From NCBI GenBank assembly GCA_963971425.1, contig OZ020521.1:8697519-8761518 (forward strand): a DNA stretch of 64,000 nt, read 5' to 3'. The stretch is from Bryoerythrophyllum caledonicum (taxonomy: Eukaryota; Streptophyta; Bryopsida; Pottiales; Pottiaceae). Below are positions 23,968-36,951 of the stretch, one piece after another (within the stretch, counting starts at the first letter, position 1; the number at the start of each line of letters is the position of its first letter). Under the pieces are notes generated by a model. The model ran no database searches. It saw only the letters and a list, made by a program, of their open reading frames with translations, and was not told the DNA's origin. The position numbers and the translations under genes were made by a program.

Positions 23968-24499
23968 TTTTTTCATTGAATTTCAACAAAAAATGACTCT
24001 CAAACATTCAAATCAATGTGGCAGGGGCAACATACTAAAAATGCACTAAGTACATTTTTTTGGTTATAATCTCACACTTCCTACTAAATTTTGTACTTAA
24101 AATAGGAGAGCCTGACTATGGATTAAGGTAACAAGCTTTGAAATTGCACAGGCTCTGATATCATCCACTATATTCAAATATATGTAGCTTTTACATGTAA
24201 CAAACAATGTACATTTTTGAGGGTGGGCGATTTTAGAGCCCTATGCCACTTCAACTTCAAAATTTAATATCTAATTTCTAAAAGCTCCAAAAAATATGAA
24301 ACAACTTGAATTAGATGCCATTTCCTCTTGTCTTTCAAGGTAAATTTAGTGAAATATATTTCAAAACAATTCTCCTCTCCAAAATTTTGTTTTAGCTCTT
24401 ATTATAGAAGAACTTTCCTTTCCAAAACAAATTTTGAGGATGAATAGTTACAATTCTGTCCTATAAAGTTTTATTCCGTCTCATTCATCAGACACAAAA

Positions 24500-25640
24500 C
24501 ATCCTCCTCAATGTTTAAAGGTTAAAGCAATTGGAACAGCCAGAAAACTCCTACACAAGCACGTCTCCTCCTCTGCAAAAAAATTCTTCCCCTTCCTTCC
24601 CCTTCCCGCCTCTACACCTGCCATGGTGGTGTTGACTGAGTTTGCAGGGAGGAAAATGTCTCCCTGCAAAGCTGCAATTATTGCCGAGACCGGGAGGTTG
24701 ATGGCGAGACGCGGCAGGGTGGAATGAGGAGTGCGGAGCCGGGCCCGCCAAGCGCTGTTGGCGGGAGCCGTTGGCGTGGCGACTGGGCTTGCTCTTACCA
24801 ATGATGACAAACTAACTTCATAGCACTTGATAAGGGTGTACAACCTCATAATCAATTACGTGTATTTGATGGCAGAATCACCCAATATAATAACATCGGG
24901 AACTATTTTTTCTGGAAAATGCCTATTGTAATCAGAGTATGTGGCCACAGTATTTTCCTCTCAGAGTAAAATAGTATGGAATACTTTTTGGCCTGCGGAG
25001 CTGTGGAGACCCTGGTGTGCAGCAACACTCATGGCAGTGACGGTGTAGAGTCAGGACAACGGAAATCCTTGACAACACCTGGTATGGCCTTGGTAACCCC
25101 GGTCAGGTTATTGGAGTTACCCCTCAGGGAGATGGTACTGTTTCTGCGATAGTGAGTCTCGAATCCCTCAAGGCCTGATGCAACGCCCTTCGTGCGGTTC
25201 AAGGGCGCCTTCCCAGACATTTCTCCACCTTCATTCCGTGTTCTGTCAAGCAGTTTCGGGGCTTTAACGGGCAGTCGATCCTGAACTCCAAATTGGTTTT
25301 AGGGTTGGCGTCCTCGACAACAACATTGACATGCCGCCGTCGCCATGTCCTACTTGGAAACCTACGCGTTGGTGACGGAATCCTTCGCCTCCTAACTTGG
25401 GCTTGACTTGAACAATTTGCCGCCATGTCCTACTCCGTCACCTGGGCGATGACTTCGATCTCTTCATCATCTTGCTCCAAGCTCTGATGATGAGATAGTG
25501 AACAACGACAAATGGGTTGTAGTGGATCCCAAACAATTTGTGCAAATTGTGTAGACCATGATACCAGAATTTGACATTGTGTAAGTAGGCCATGTCAGCA
25601 AGGAATTTGTTGCATCTCGAGATTGTGATCTCGATCAAGT
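24500..25640 (-). other. GC-richer insert in CACTA, possible captured sequence (left copy)
   Basis: Composition jumps from AT-rich to nearly host-like. Several open frames run on the - strand (24508-24855, 25029-25220, 25199-25426, 25438-25638). They share no domain that I recognise. Overlapping frames and composition suggest a captured, decayed host fragment; CACTA elements often capture gene pieces. Mirrored at 41581-42721. Confidence 0.35.
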
Positions 25641-26515
25641 TTAAAGGTTTCTGTACAGACTATCCATTAAGTTTTTGTAATTTTTCAATGTTTTGAAATT
25701 GTGAACAAAGATAATTTGTTAGGCTTTCATCTTTTAGTTTCAAACTAAATGTCCAAATTCTATACTTCAAAATTACAATCAGGTTTGACCAAAGCACATC
25801 AACTTTTGAGAATGGAAGTTCGGATGTTGGAATTATAAGAAGTTAACAAATTCTTTTCATGCATTCAATAATTTTGAGGTAGATTGTAGATCAATATTTA
25901 GAAGAATCATTATATTCTACGTTGAATTTTTATTTTTTTAAATCTTCTGAAGGCAGAAGAAAGTTTAGCTCAATATCAGAATAGCTCCCACAACTTAGTG
26001 ATGTATAAGTTAATAGGAATTGAACACCAAACCACCAAAGAGACAAAGTATTAGTCTAGGCATCACTTTTTGCAATATACCCTAGTCTAATAGGGTGCCA
26101 AACTATTCAAAAACTACACATGTCAATAGATACAAGCTAGTTTTAGTGGTTAGAAGTTCGTGCTACAAAGTCTTCCTCTAAAAAGAAGCACCAAGGGTAG
26201 CACTCACTTCCTTAGCCTATATGGCTTACATTATAAAACTACCTCAATTGGTCTAACATTTTAGACTCATTTTTCAACGCAAATTAAGTATATGTATGAA
26301 ATTTTTTTGCATATAAGTGAAATTTTAGCATATAAGTAAATAGAGTCTTGCAATTCAAAATAAAAATCTTTTGTCTCAATGTGCATATTTTGTAGGTGAG
26401 ACCCATACATTTTTACTATAATGAAATAAATGTCTTAATGTACTTATAGTTTTGAAGTAAATGATCCAAATCTAAAGCATTAATTCTCCTCTATACTTTG
26501 TAAGTGGACCCCCAA

Positions 26516-26950
26516 GCATCTTCATTTTGGGCCCAAACTTATCTAGTTTCAGCCCCTAACATCTGGAGTTTGGGCCCCAACTTCTCGGGTTTGGGCCCCT
26601 AACATCTTGAGTTTGGGCCCAATTTCTCGGGTTTGGGCCCCTAACTTCTTGGGTTTGGGCCCAAACTTCTCGGGTTTGGGCCCCTAACATCTCGAGTTTG
26701 GGCCCCAACTTCTCAGGTTTGGGCCCCTAACATCTTGAGTTTGGGCCCAAATCTCTTGAGTTTGGGCCCCTATCATCTCGAGTTTGGGTTGAAACTTAAA
26801 ATGTTTGGGCCCCAAGCATCTTCGGTCACGGCCTAAACTTATTTAGTTTGGGCCACAATCATCTTGATTTTGGACCTGAACTTCTTGAGTTTGAACCCAA
26901 ACTTGTAGGGTTTGGCATCCAACATCTTGATTTTGGGCCCCAAACATCTT
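26516..26950. repeat. TTTGGGCCC minisatellite (left copy)
   Basis: About 18 degenerate units of roughly 20-25 bases, each with TTTGGGCCC followed by CTAACATCTTGAG- or AACTTCTCGGG-like words. Mirrored at 40271-40705. It lies about 400 bases downstream of the transposase stop codon. Confidence 0.85.
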
Positions 26951-27332
26951 AAGTAATTGCAATTTGATTTGTTTCTCGCATGAATTTGATACTTAGTATA
27001 TATATATATATATTATATATATTTTTTATTTTTTTGAATACTATGTTACTAGGTACTTGTTTTTCATTTTTCCATTCAAAGGTACATGCCCAAAATCCAT
27101 AACGTATGCCCCACGATAACTTGGGCTCTTAGGGGTTAACGAACTTCGTACAAAGCATTGAACAACATCATTTTAGTTCACCTTGCTATCATGTTCCAAA
27201 ACTCAATCTTTCACATTGTTTTTGAGCGGAGCACAAACACTGTAAGTTTCAAAGGCACTACTTTATATGATCACTGTAAAAATGTTTTCAATATAGCAAT
27301 GACCTCGTTTAGAAGAGAATCATGAACCCCCA

Positions 27333-30300
27333 TCATGACTGACCTCTTACCCTCAATTCTTGGTAGTCATTATCTTCAGTTTCCTCATCTATCTCGCGCT
27401 GAGGTACAAATTCTTCCTCACCATCTGAGGTAGTCAAGGCTGTTTCTTCATCCACCATTACCTCTTCTGCTTGTTCTGCATCCAACTCCATATTGTTCAC
27501 CACCCTCCGCATACGCCTTCTGGTTGAAATGACATCGTCAACTCCTAATCCCTCATCTAGTGATGCCTGCAACATCTGATCATCCTCCACAGGCTCCATG
27601 TTCCTCTCATCAATAACTAAATTCCCTTCGACCTCATCTTCTCCGAAATCAATGTCCCCGCTAGACTCCTCGATGTCCTCTAGAGTGTTTGTCTCATACA
27701 CTCTTGCTTTCCGCACTTCTGCATCCACCACAATTTTCCAATGTGCATGCAGTCTATCATCTACAACAAATACTTGGTTACAGTCCTCCGGATACACAAA
27801 AGGCTCATGCTTAAGCAAATGGGAGTTCATGAAATCCTTCGCATACACCCTGTTGTACCCACTTTCGTCTTCAACTAGCAACTTACTACATTGTCCCCGT
27901 TTCTGAGTGTTGTTGTACCATTTTCCACGGAAGAGGGTTTGTGTGACTGACTCATAGTCTAGCTGGATAATATTTTCCACCTGACCAATGAACTCCACCA
28001 TTTCACCTATACCCACGTCAAAGAATGCTGAGATATACGAGTCTTGCGTTGTTTTCGCAGTGGAATCCCGTGAAGCTACTCGAAAATGGCGTCCTTTGCA
28101 CCACATGCCAGCATAAAATCTAGCCCTATGGGACGGCCCTACAGAAATGTCAAGAACTTCCTGAGTAATAGGCATATTCCCAATTCCCTCCCTTACTGCA
28201 TCCCGAATCCAATGTCGAAAAGAATCAATCTCTCCTCCAGCAGCCAAAACCTCTTCATATCTCACTCTCCATATGTGAAAAGCACGATGGTTATTTAGCA
28301 CAAAGGTGTGAGCTTGCTCGTATATTACCTCGCCTAACTTCTTAATAACAAACGCCTTGGGTAGAAGCTCCAACGCCATCTCCGGATCCTCCTCACTTTT
28401 CCATAATATTGGACCATGGGGGTCCAATAATGATGCATACTCAGAAGCAAGTACCATTGTCTCTTGTGAGATGTACCCCTCTGCCATACTTGACTCTGGA
28501 AGCGCTTGTTGTCGGACCCAGTCCTTCAACTGTTTCATATAACGCTCCACAAAATACATCCACCTGTAATGTACGGGACCTGCTAGCTCTATTTCTCGGA
28601 CTAAATGAATTAGGAGGTGGGGTTGGATATCAAAGAAGGAAGGAGGCATGGTCATCTCCAAGTAACACATGACTTCGTAGCCCTCCAGCTCCAAATTTGG
28701 TAGATCCGCACAATTAAATTCCTTGGCACATATGTTCTTGAAAAAGTGAGATAACTTATACACCGCCATTCTAACCTGTTGTGATAGTGTGCCGCGGATA
28801 GCAATAGGTAAGAAGTCATGGAGCACATTGTGCCAATCGTGGGTTTTCATACCCACTATCTTATCATCTCTAAATTTCTTAGACATAGAGGAGCCATAAT
28901 TACTTGGAGTTCTCATCTCTGCAATAATCTTGGTCACTGTTTTAAATTCGCTAGTACTCCACACCCAAGGAGCCTTTCTATATTTGTATTTCCTCTCCCC
29001 AGATTTCTTGTCAATAGACATGGATAATGGTTCATGTAAATAAACCATTCTACCAGTGGCCTTCAAATCCTCCCGAACGGATCTGCCATCAGCCTTGGTG
29101 CCCTTTGCATTCGATAAAGTTTTCAGTAAAGAAACAACAATATTCTTCTCTATGTGCATAGGATCCAATAGGTGGGGAAGAAGAAGATCCTGCATTATAC
29201 ACCTTGAACAATAAGTCCCACATGCATATAAGTTTTTAAAAAAATTCTTTATATTTAAGTAAATTTTCTGCACATAGAATAGAATATCAACACTCATTTC
29301 CACCTTTTCTAAACAAAAATATTCTAAGAAATTGATTTACAATGAGCTATACCACTTTGATTACATTGGCTACACCGTTCCCTGAATATAGTGTAGTCTA
29401 GGCTATTTGAAATATCCTACACTAATTGAAATTTACATGCAATTGTTGACTGACACACACTTGCTTGAGAACAAATACCCAATCAGAACTTGGCATGCAC
29501 ATGCTTTGATGGAAATTAGTGTGGGTGATCTACATCAATAATCCCTCTACACTATATTCAATGTTTAGTGTAGTTACGTAGTGAAACATTACATAACATC
29601 ACAAAATAAACGTAGTATATGACAATACACATATAAAAAATATACCTTGAAGTATGGTAGTCTGTAAAAAGAAGACAGTTGATTAATGCCACTTTTACTC
29701 GGAGGAATGTAATCTGGAGATTCCTTATTCCTTGTTCGATGCCATTGAGTTTCCCAAAACCGTTGGTCCATTACTTCAGGCCTCGTCCGTCGCTCCATCT
29801 TGCCATCAAAAAAAGATATATACTTTTCCTTCAATAGCTTGTGTCCGGGTGGAAGATATTTACGATACCCTTGGTATACAATCTTACTAAGGTTGGTGGA
29901 GTGACGACTTTCAAAATCATAAGGCCCACAAATAGGGCATGCATGGTATCCAGAAACCGAAAGTCCTGAGCAAAGACCATATCCTGTACATTTTGAATAC
30001 TATGTTAGAAAATGATACACACCAATAATTTTTAAAGTAATTGAAATCTAGTTAAAAAGAAATAGAAACAGAAAATTGGATATTTAGAAAGGTAACAATT
30101 AATTTTAAAGCAACAACCATAATCCTAGAATTTTATACCTGGCCAATCATGAATGGTCCAAAGCAGCATACAATGAAGAGTGAAGGTATCTTTTTCGTGT
30201 AAGGCAGACACATCGTGTGCTCTTACACCATCATTCCACAAATGAAGAAGTTCTTCAATTAGGGGTTCCATATATAAATGTACATCGTGGACCTTTTTGG

Positions 30301-33001
30301 GCCCTATATTCACATACAATATTGATTAGTCAATAGAGAAGTTTGAAAACATGAAAGTAGCACAACACATCTTAGGTAGAGAGCACTACAATATAGATTT
30401 TATAACGGAAAAGAAATTGAAAAAAAATTTAAAAAAATACAAAAATATAAAAAATATATTCATATATTAACAAACCTGGGATGATAGTTGAGAGCAATAT
30501 ATGGGCTGCCTTAGTAGCCATCCATGGAGGGAGATTGTATAAGACAAGTAATATTGGCCATGTAGAATGGCTAGTTGAATTGTAGCCTCTGGGATTAACT
30601 CCGTCCATTGCTAGACCAAGGAAGACATTCCGTTCATCGTACTCCCTCCCAACATGATCTTTGAAAATCTCCTCAGCATGCTTGAAAGCCTTTCCATCTG
30701 CTGGAACCTTTAATACACCCTCTTCTGACCTGTGAGAGTGATACCATTGCATTAATCTTGCTAGAGTAGGGCTCCGATATAGAGCCAAAAGTCTGGGCGC
30801 CAAAGGGAAATAGTGGAATTTCTTCCGTGGAACAGATGTTTTCTTCATGTCATCCTTGTACCGGCTTAGGTTACAATGTGGGCAGCTAAGCAAAGAACTC
30901 CTGTCCCCATAATAAACTGTTTGATCGCAAGGGCACGAGTGTATGGTATTGTAGTCTAAGCCACACATAGAAATCACCTGTCTTGCTTCATATCGAGAAG
31001 TGGGCATGTTATTCTCAATGTCTTTCCCATCAGGAACAAGATGCTCCGCCATACTACGGAACCAGTCATCCATAGCCACGTTCGACATATTATTCTTCAC
31101 TTGCAATCCCAATGCCCATATTATAAGGTGAAGCCTACTTTTCTTGGATCCGGTATAGATAGGAGTTGTGGCCTCAAGGTGCAAACGCCCTAGTCCTTGT
31201 ACTGGGCCAGTGCTTAGATCAATATCAATATCTGTTCCAGAAATCCCACCAAGGTTATTTAGAAGGAAATCCACCACCCCTTCATGACCCCACGGTGTAT
31301 CAGGAAAATCACCAATATTGGCATCGCTATCGTGAATAGTATTACGTCCCGGAATAGCATTGAGCATTGATGGTGGTAAATCACGGGGCAATGATGGGGG
31401 TCCACTACTTCCAGCTCCCAGGTGAATTCCATTCTGAAGTAACAACTCTTCATATCTGACCTGTATAGAGTAACAAACTTTGGTAGTTAGTAAATTTTGA
31501 TTTACGTTGACTGAGAATTACATTTACTGGAAATGAGGGAAAAATTGCCGTAAATCACTCGGAGGTCATGTATAATTAGTCAAGATCATTTATGAACAGC
31601 TTTTGTGGAAGTACGTCAAGATTAAACCTAACAAAAAAGGAGAATTGAAATAAAATGAATTTGGTATATACTGTTAATTACGATGGTAGCATGCCGAAAG
31701 GAAAATGAAATAGATGTCGGTCTTGATATGACAAGAACATGATCATGCAAACAACACAGTAAAGGAAGGACTTTGTATTGTGTCAGGGATTGTAGATTGT
31801 GCACATAGATACTTAGGAAGGGAAGGAAAATAAAATATAAAAAACAGTGTTTGGAATAAATCAAAATTAAATAAAATATTCAAGAAATTGGGGAATATAG
31901 GTACAAGTTCAATATGAATCTAGAAGGGTGACTTCTTTTACCCAAGAGACAGTTAGAAAAAAAGCTACAGTAATGAACAAAAATTTAGTGAATGTCTCAC
32001 TAATTGGTTTATAGAGACTTTAACTTTTTACTCTTGGTGAATATTTTTACCAACTATGTCTACAATGATTCGCCTCTTTGAGTAGTATAGATAGATGTGC
32101 TCTTGGTAAAAAATACTCTTTAAAAGTAAAAAGTTATAGCATTTATAAATAAATCACTGTGACATACACTAAATGTGATATTTAGTGTAGTTCTTTTAGA
32201 ATTTGAAAGATACCCCTTTATTTAAATACTTCATAAAAATAGTTATTTGTAATTCTAGGAATTGTCCTAAGAAACTGTAATCCCTATTGTGAACCTATTG
32301 GGTATGAAACCATACACAATGACCGCAATTAAATTTCAATCCATACATTCGAAATTGACAAAATTTTCATCACATCATCCAATGGAAGTTGATAAGATGA
32401 TCCCATGGTTTTATTTTCATTAGGTTCATATTGTAAGGTTGTACACAACAAAGTAGAGATTCCTCTAAGAGGGCTTGGGCCTATATGGATTAGGAAATTA
32501 GAATGGATAAGGAGGTACCCCTAAGAGATTGTGAAATAAAAATTACAAAAATATCTCCTCTGGCATATACAGAGTAAGGAAATAGAACGAGGTAATGGGT
32601 TGTTTTAGAAAGGTGAAATATTGTCAAAACCTTTCACATGTAGTACTTCATGTGAAATTAGAAAACATACTGGAATAATTCACAATTGACCATATTTGAT
32701 AGAGACTTAAATGTCATACCTTGTGTATTGTGCCCATAAGATGTTGTCGGAGGTGTCGTTGCACAGTTGTATATTGCCTTGTGCATGGGTTCTCCTTTCG
32801 TTCGCACGATAGGCAGGGACAAATAATCCAGAAGTTTTTTGCTTCAGTTGTTGTACGATCGCTAGGGTCAATGCTGGCTCTTCTTCGTCCAAATGTTGGA
32901 TCGTCTGTATCGTGGGATACATTGACATCCTTTGATAAGGTTTCTTCAACATCTATGGCTTCGTATTGACCAGGATCTGGTTTCTTTCTTTTTCTTCCCA
33001 T
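27333..33001 (-). CDS. CACTA TNPD-like transposase (tnp2 family), 1208 aa, complete
   Basis: Five exons on the - strand keep frame throughout: 33001-32720, 31460-30476, 30303-30139, 29983-29646, 29189-27333. The N-terminus has a Cys-rich transposase-associated region (ICPCLSCER...RHLRQHLMG). The tnp2 core follows: SCPHCNLSRYK, YFPLAPRLLALYRS, NVFLGLAMDGVNP, LYNLPPWM, the IPGPKKVHDVHLYMEPLIEE junction, WTIHDWPG, YHACPICG, and LLDPMHIEKNIVVSLL. A DUF4218-like part (YRWMYFVERYMKQLKDWVR, AEGYISQETMVLAS) and a DUF4216-like part near the end (NQVFVVDDRLHAHWKIV) complete the family order, followed by an acidic tail. It should cut and join the CACTA ends. Exon junctions reproduce conserved family motifs, which supports the model. 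No stop or frame break is visible, so it looks functional. It is transcribed divergently from the TNPA-like gene. Confidence 0.92.
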
Positions 33002-33672
33002 TATCTAAAATTGAACACAGTTCAGTACTTTGTTATTATGGAGGGCATGAAGTTGAAATCAATGAATGAAGAGGTCATGTCATGTGTATTTCGATGATTC
33101 TGATTTGTTATGAGCATAGTAAATTACTAATTATTTATAGATACAATTTGCCCCCAGAATAATAACTAAATAATATTACTTTATGAAATCCTGACCTTTG
33201 AAAGTGAAAGATAGTGTATTGAGTGTCATAATTATAGGATTGGAAGTTTGCAACATACACTTCAATTCACATCTTAAAATTTTACACATAACCATAACTA
33301 CAGCCTACAACTGTCTTTATTGACATTGAAAAGAAATGATTACTGTAGGAAATTGACCGAGGGGTCGAGGAAGAGATTAAATTACCGCTCTTATCTGACA
33401 GTGGGAACCATGCTCCTTGAACCACTTTTCACATTGTCGTTTACGTAAACATCTGCAGAGAGGACAAGAAGTGCTGCAAAGTTATCTCTCAGGAACATGC
33501 GATTTATTTTAGAGGATAGGATTGCAACAATGGACAAACTGATTAGAAAAAGGAGAAAGGAGGTAGCGCGCAGGGAAGTGGAAGGAGGGGGAGGTATGAG
33601 CCTGTTAGAGCCCAAAGTTTGAGCAAGGCGCAGGTCAAGACGGAGCCTCTACAACGTGCAAAACGACCGGCA
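33002..33672. promoter_or_regulatory. shared region between divergent CACTA genes
   Basis: About 0.67 kb separates the start codons of the TNPD-like (- strand) and TNPA-like (+ strand) genes, so it probably carries both promoters. The TNPA-like frame is open upstream to about 33619, so part of this stretch may be its leader or an additional coding exon. No specific element was identified. Confidence 0.4.
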
Positions 33673-35875
33673 ATGGAGCTTGGAGATACTATAGGAGATG
33701 TTACGCCGAGTGCAACAGATGTGGCAGAAGAGTCGATTGCTGCAAGTACAGTGCTGTTGCCGCCAGGGGACGTAGCGCCAACGTCGGTGGTGACAGGAAA
33801 AGTTCCTGCTGTGGCCTCCACCTTGGTATGCAACTTCGAGGATGCCTGGAGTCTCTTACAGAGAATGCCCCCAGCGGACCAGTGCGTTTTTATAAAAACG
33901 CAGGGATTGGACGCCCTTCTGTCGATGGCTGCACAAAAGAAGACGGAGGAAGTGAACTCATCAGCAGTTGGAGGCCCTTTTAGCTCGTCCCCCATGCGCA
34001 GGACTGAGTTCACGGAGTGGAGATCTTCCGCACCTATAATTCCTCAAGGTGGATGCCCGAGTGACCACGAAGGGCGGTTGAGAATCCCGGAGAATGATGT
34101 AGAGAATCTAGTACAACAAAGGGAACGGAGGAGGAAGGATATGTCGAAGAGTAATCAAAAGTCCAGGTCGAAGGAGCGGGGTGACAGCTCACCTCAGACA
34201 AAGGTGACGGGGTGGGAGACAGATGAAGAGGCAAAACGCATGCAGCACTCAAAGACTAGAGAGCGAAGCCATATCACCGGCAGCGAGGGAGAAGTGGGCC
34301 GTCTGCAAAGAAGGTCTGCGGCTGACAGAGTATCACGACCTGGCAAGCGCTGCAAGCTCAAAGGAAGTGCAAAGGAAACGCCGAGGAACTTAGAAGTTAA
34401 TGACATAAGCACTCATGACCCGAACTCAAGCTCTCCTCGAAGACAACGTCAACGTGCATGTTTGGTTGAGGTGGCTGTCAAGAAAGCTAGGAGTCGACAG
34501 GCAGTTCAAGGTGGCAGTGACGTGGCCTGCAAAACGAGTGAGGAAGATAAAGATAGAGTCCGCAGGTCGCAAGAGATGTGGGGCCGCTCTGAAGACGTGC
34601 CGAAATGCGAAGTGAACGGGATGGGTCATCCCTGTGGCTTGTTCTGGGAGCAGATGAGGCCTTTCATCTTTGAGCGTGCAGCTTATACCTTCGAGTGGCA
34701 TCTTGATTGGAACAAACAGGATGAGGGTATGAAAGCGAGATTCAAGTTGAGGATGCGGCACAGGTTTCCAGGGTCGTGGGAGTCTGATGGGGTCATGAAA
34801 GAAGTGGGCAACAACATTAGAGAGAAGCGCAATCGCTTGAAGCAGAGGTTCCGAGTTGTACAGGATCCAAAGCACGTAAGTAGGCCGCCAGGGTGCTCGC
34901 TGAAGTCATGGCGTATTATTTACGAAGAACTCTCAAACCCAAAAAAGAGAGAGAAGTCTTTGAGGTGTAAAGTAGCCGTAGATACACGGATGGCAAAGAT
35001 GGGCTACTCGCACCGCACAGGCAGGGGGGGTTACAATGGATTGGTAAAAAAATATGTAAGTACATTCAGCTGAAACTACTGATTTTTAAATGCAAATTAA
35101 TGTCATTGTGAGTCCTTGTTCACAGGATTTTCCCGGGAACATTGCTTCTTAGAGGATGTCCTAGAGAACAGACGAGAATTTGTTTGTGAATGTTGTTGTC
35201 CGGTTCTGCTTGAAATGTGTGATTGCTAGGGTTATAGAACTTCTTGCAATTCATGTGCTTCAAATATAGTTCCTCAGTCTCCATCCAGGTAATCTTTATT
35301 TTTGACTTTGTAATTTAGTGTACTAGCTGAAACTACTTACACCACTGTAGTACAAAATTCAAGTTCCGTTTGTGTTGCTAGAGCTAGGTGGACGGTACTG
35401 GGCAGAAAGTTTGTATCAATGTAGTAAGTGTATGGTGAAGTGTATGGTGAAGTGGCCATTATATATACATTCAACGTGACTGTATATACAATGGTGTCTC
35501 GGCTAATATTCTTTAAAGCACATGAGTTGGCATTTGCAAGACAATGAATCTGGCATCTCAATGAAAATCAACTTTTCTGATTTGTCTATATCAACTTATT
35601 ATGAAATATGTGTTGTGCAGAAGGCTCAGTTTCGGCGCGCACCAACGAGCCTGGAACTTGCATACGGGGGTCAACATTCTTATGAAGCTTTGGCCAGGAA
35701 GACATTAGCTGAGATGGGGAAGTCGAACGACTCGGAAGACAGAGATGATGACGAAGGTGAGGGCGACCAGGAAATCAAGGAGAAATCAGGTCAAATCAGC
35801 GACTCATCTACGGAGAGAGGACACAGTTCAAAGAACAGCGGATACTTGTCGTCATCAAGTGAGTCAATTGAGTGA
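33673..35875 (+). CDS. CACTA TNPA-like protein (Transposase_24 type), 545 aa
   Basis: Two exons: 33673-35055 and 35621-35875, joined in phase. The N-terminal two thirds are polar and basic, consistent with disorder and DNA binding. From about residue 315 a conserved block resembles the plant Ptta/En/Spm transposase family: WEQMRPFIFERAAYTFEW, FPGSWES, NRLKQRFRVVQDP, SWRIIYEELSNPKKREKSLR and a closing SHRTGRGGYNGLVKK. In En/Spm, TNPA binds the subterminal repeats and supports transposition by TNPD. The second exon adds a Glu/Ser/Asp-rich tail. The start is the first in-frame ATG; the frame stays open further upstream. In the right copy this gene falls entirely inside the sequence gap. Confidence 0.8.
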
Positions 35876-36540
35876 GTACTATTTGCAGCGCAAAGTCTAG
35901 TTCCATGGAGGACGCTTAAGATATGGTTACGATGAAGGATGCTTCAGTAGCAGATTCAGGTTGTGGTCAACCATGGGAGATTGATGGGCTACAATATTAG
36001 GTAGGTTGTGGTCAATAGTCGAAGGAGTTGCTGGTATTTAGAGGAAACTGTTGAGTGCAACGGTTGCTATTTGGAGGGCACTAATTTTGTGACTCAGAGA
36101 TGTCGACCATGAGCAGTGGGATGTTACAGTGAGCAATTTAAAACTTTTTAAACCTTGGTAACTATGGGTGATGTATGGTAACTTAAGTGATTTATCTGGT
36201 ATATTTACAAAGGATGAAGAAAATATCAAAGACGTACCTGGAATAGAAACCTTGTAGAACCGAAATTAGAAATCCACGTGGCAGTGTCGCATGCAAACTA
36301 CAGAAGGGAGTAAGATTTATTTTTTATCATGATGTAAAAAGGAATAGTAAGATTACTATTGCAGAAATTCACACTATGGTGAAATGGATCAGCCATAGTG
36401 GAATGCCACGTCTCCAATGACACAAAAGTCAACACAATGAATCGTCGCCGACGTGGCAGCGCCACAGTGTACAAGCCATAGTGGCAACTAAACCCTAATG
36501 CTACGTCAGCAAAGTCCACGTAGGATCTGACACCGTGTAA

Positions 36541-36725
36541 AGAAGGGAAAACGTTCTAATGGAGGTTCCCATTGACTCTGCAAAAAACAACGTCCCAAAC
36601 GTTATACCTTCATGATGACGTTTATGCCAGCTCCTTAACAACGTTTGACGAAATCAGAAAGAGACCACTCCCAGAGTATTAAACAACAGCGCAAACGTTG
36701 TTACACCCCTGCTTTTCTATCAGTG
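36541..36725 (-). repeat. CACTA right terminus and subterminal repeats (left copy)
   Basis: Multiple ACGTT-type words (AAAACGTTC, CAACGTC, AAACGTTAT, GACGTTT, ACAACGTTTG, AACGTTGTT) lead up to the terminus TTTTCTATCAGTG. The spacing and repetition match CACTA subterminal architecture. The outer 75 bases reappear inverted at 36877-36951. Confidence 0.8.
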
Positions 36726-36876
36726 TTCGTAGTGCCGAAGTTTGTGAAATGCAGCTTCCGTAACCTCTATCTTTGTGAACAGACAGTCAAGGTTACACAG
36801 ATGTAGCAGATTCAGTGATCAATGACATGTAAGACTGAATTCTGAATCTTATTTCAACAACTGCTAATGATTTAAG
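36726..36876 (+). repeat. 151-bp host-unit spacer between the two CACTA copies (inverted)
   Basis: Matches 11160-11310 of the intact host copy with a few substitutions, in the same (+) orientation, whereas the rest of this host copy is inverted. It begins with TTC and ends with AAG, the two CACTA target-site words. The spacer has therefore flipped relative to its surroundings. Confidence 0.88.
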
Positions 36877-36951
36877 CACTGATAGAAAAGCAGGGGTGTA
36901 ACAACGTTTGCGCTGTTGTTTAATACTCTGGGAGTGGTCTCTTTCTGATTT

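Larger units (their letters stand above)
16733..36725. mobile_element. CACTA (En/Spm) DNA transposon, complete left copy, 19,993 bp
   Basis: Left terminus CACTACTAGAAACAGG (16733) and right terminus, read inward on the - strand, CACTGATAGAAAAGCAGG (36725). Both have subterminal AACGTT-type repeats. It encodes a complete TNPD-like transposase (- strand) and a divergent TNPA-like protein (+ strand), so it may be autonomous. Cargo: a broken AT-rich gene (21778-23360), hairpin arrays, a GC-rich insert and a minisatellite. Its immediate flanks CTT and TTC do not match each other. They pair with the flanks of the neighbouring inverted copy instead (see findings). Confidence 0.93.

Noticed and set aside
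25029-25220. Leucine-rich repeat fragment
   Set aside because: A short string (SLRGNSNNLTG) resembles an LRR but no second repeat follows in register.
28086-29027. Antisense frames over the transposase exon
   Set aside because: Shadows of a strongly conserved coding exon; no independent support.
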